In this document: positions 63,431-64,000 of the stretch, piece after piece
How the letters are laid out: the number at the start of each line of letters is the position of its first letter
How positions within the stretch are numbered: position 1 is the first letter of the stretch
Assembly (NCBI GenBank): GCA_002363865.1
Contig: DEWY01000006.1
Coordinates: 310,001-374,000, forward strand
Reading direction: 5' to 3'
Source of the DNA: Caulobacteraceae bacterium UBA3198
GTDB lineage: Bacteria > Pseudomonadota > Alphaproteobacteria > Caulobacterales > Caulobacteraceae
Length of the DNA stretch: 64,000 bases
Made by a program: the position numbers and the translations under genes
The notes under the pieces: generated by a model
Told to the model about the DNA's origin: nothing
Seen by the model: only the letters and a program-made list of their open reading frames with translations
Database searches by the model: none

Positions 63431-64000
63431 ATGCATTTTCCCCGCCTTCCGGACTGGCTTGTCTATGCCGCCGTCGTGCTGGCCCTCCTGATCTCGGCCG
63501 TCGGCCGGCAGGAGAACGCCGCTGCGCCGCCGCCGCCGCCGCCGGTGCCGGGCGAAGAGGGTCTGCCCCTGGGGCCGGCCTCGCCCTTTGATCCCGCCGT
63601 CGTGGTGGAGGTGCCGCAGACCGCCGAGCCCGGCGCGGGCACCGCCTTCGCCGTCTCCGACGACGGGGTCTGGATGACCGCCCGCCATGTGGTGGAAGGC
63701 TGCAGCCATGCGGCCATCATGGTCGCCGACGGCCGCGGGGTGGACGCTGAGGTGTTCATCGATCCCCGGGGCGAGGCGGCCATCCTGATCACCGAGGGCG
63801 GGGCGCCGGCCCTGCCGCTGGGGTTGGACCGCACCCTGCGCCGGGGGGACCGGGCCTTCCATCCGGGCTATCCGCAGGGGCGCGCCGGCGAGGCGACCTC
63901 GCGCCTGCTGGGACGGGAGAACCTGGTGGTCCGCGGCCGGGGCGAGCGCACGGAGTCGGTGCTCGTCTGGGCCGAGACCGGCCGCACCGACGGCCTCACC
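63431..64000 (+). CDS. Membrane-anchored trypsin-like protein (3' end outside window)
   Basis: The first 190 codons of a serine-protease-like protein. An N-terminal anchor (about residues 9-24) and a six-proline spacer precede a chymotrypsin-fold domain. The catalytic His region is WMTARHVVEGC. The usual DxAxL motif with the catalytic Asp is replaced by GEAAILIT (Glu), which may impair or alter activity. The Ser lies beyond the window. It probably faces the periplasm and is co-transcribed with the DUF350 gene. Confidence 0.8.
   Translation, partial: MHFPRLPDWLVYAAVVLALLISAVGRQENAAAPPPPPPVPGEEGLPLGPASPFDPAVVVEVPQTAEPGAGTAFAVSDDGVWMTARHVVEGCSHAAIMVADGRGVDAEVFIDPRGEAAILITEGGAPALPLGLDRTLRRGDRAFHPGYPQGRAGEATSRLLGRENLVVRGRGERTESVLVWAETGRTDGLT

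Overview
The window is a dense, high-GC chromosomal segment with about 60 protein genes and one complete tRNA. It most likely comes from the Caulobacterales (Caulobacter/Phenylobacterium group of Alphaproteobacteria). This rests on base composition, on gene neighbourhoods usual in that order (rsmB beside a DUF1674 gene, then rpe, a heparinase II/III gene and purH; fabA-fabB-fabI; a very large NAD-glutamate dehydrogenase), on a GTTC-N7-GTTC SOS box and on a sigma-32-type promoter before dnaK. The assignment is inferred from recognised families; no database was searched.

Layout. 1-7.9 kb: a photolyase/cryptochrome relative with an apparent frameshift, coupled to a short-chain dehydrogenase; ftsK; a DUF502 membrane protein; a secreted dienelactone hydrolase; alkB; and a small HExxH protein. 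8-11.3 kb: dnaK-dnaJ with a heat-shock promoter and a strong intergenic hairpin. 11.3-16.9 kb: a Baeyer-Villiger-type monooxygenase, mutS and a HAD hydrolase, bracketed by two kinds of dispersed palindromic repeat in the order A-B...B-A. 16.9-21.2 kb: a 2-hydroxyacid dehydrogenase, an SH3-like exported protein and fabA-fabB-fabI (unsaturated fatty acid synthesis). 21.2-24.7 kb: an emrA-emrB-tetR efflux operon with two palindromic operators. 24.7-29.2 kb: a UbiH-family hydroxylase, then Trm112-like, Lon-substrate-domain, thioredoxin-like cnoX and proX genes, and a DUF6065 gene.

29.3-30.85 kb is the most unusual part. An intact tRNA-Gly(GCC) is followed, 1.4 kb on, by a near-perfect 109-bp copy of its anticodon-loop-to-terminator segment. 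Between the copies lies a GC-poorer insert with only two overlapping genes of unknown function, one Cys-rich, behind a perfect SOS box. It has no integrase and looks like a minimal tRNA-borne island, possibly a DNA-damage-induced effector/partner pair.

31-46 kb: a small conserved protein, a lipoprotein, a TSUP permease behind a palindromic operator, MAPEG and small membrane proteins, a zinc alcohol dehydrogenase, argG, kup, an SDR, marC, pyrF, a Gly/Tyr/Pro-rich exported protein, then rsmB, rpe and heparinase. 46-64 kb: purH behind a ZTP riboswitch; the 1624-residue NAD-glutamate dehydrogenase; a HerA/DUF853 ATPase; a hybrid histidine kinase; several SDRs and a quinone oxidoreductase; a DMT transporter; rlmN; DUF350; and a partial trypsin-like protein. 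Most of the window is core metabolism. The regulatory palindromes, the dispersed repeats and the mini-island are the parts that deserve follow-up.
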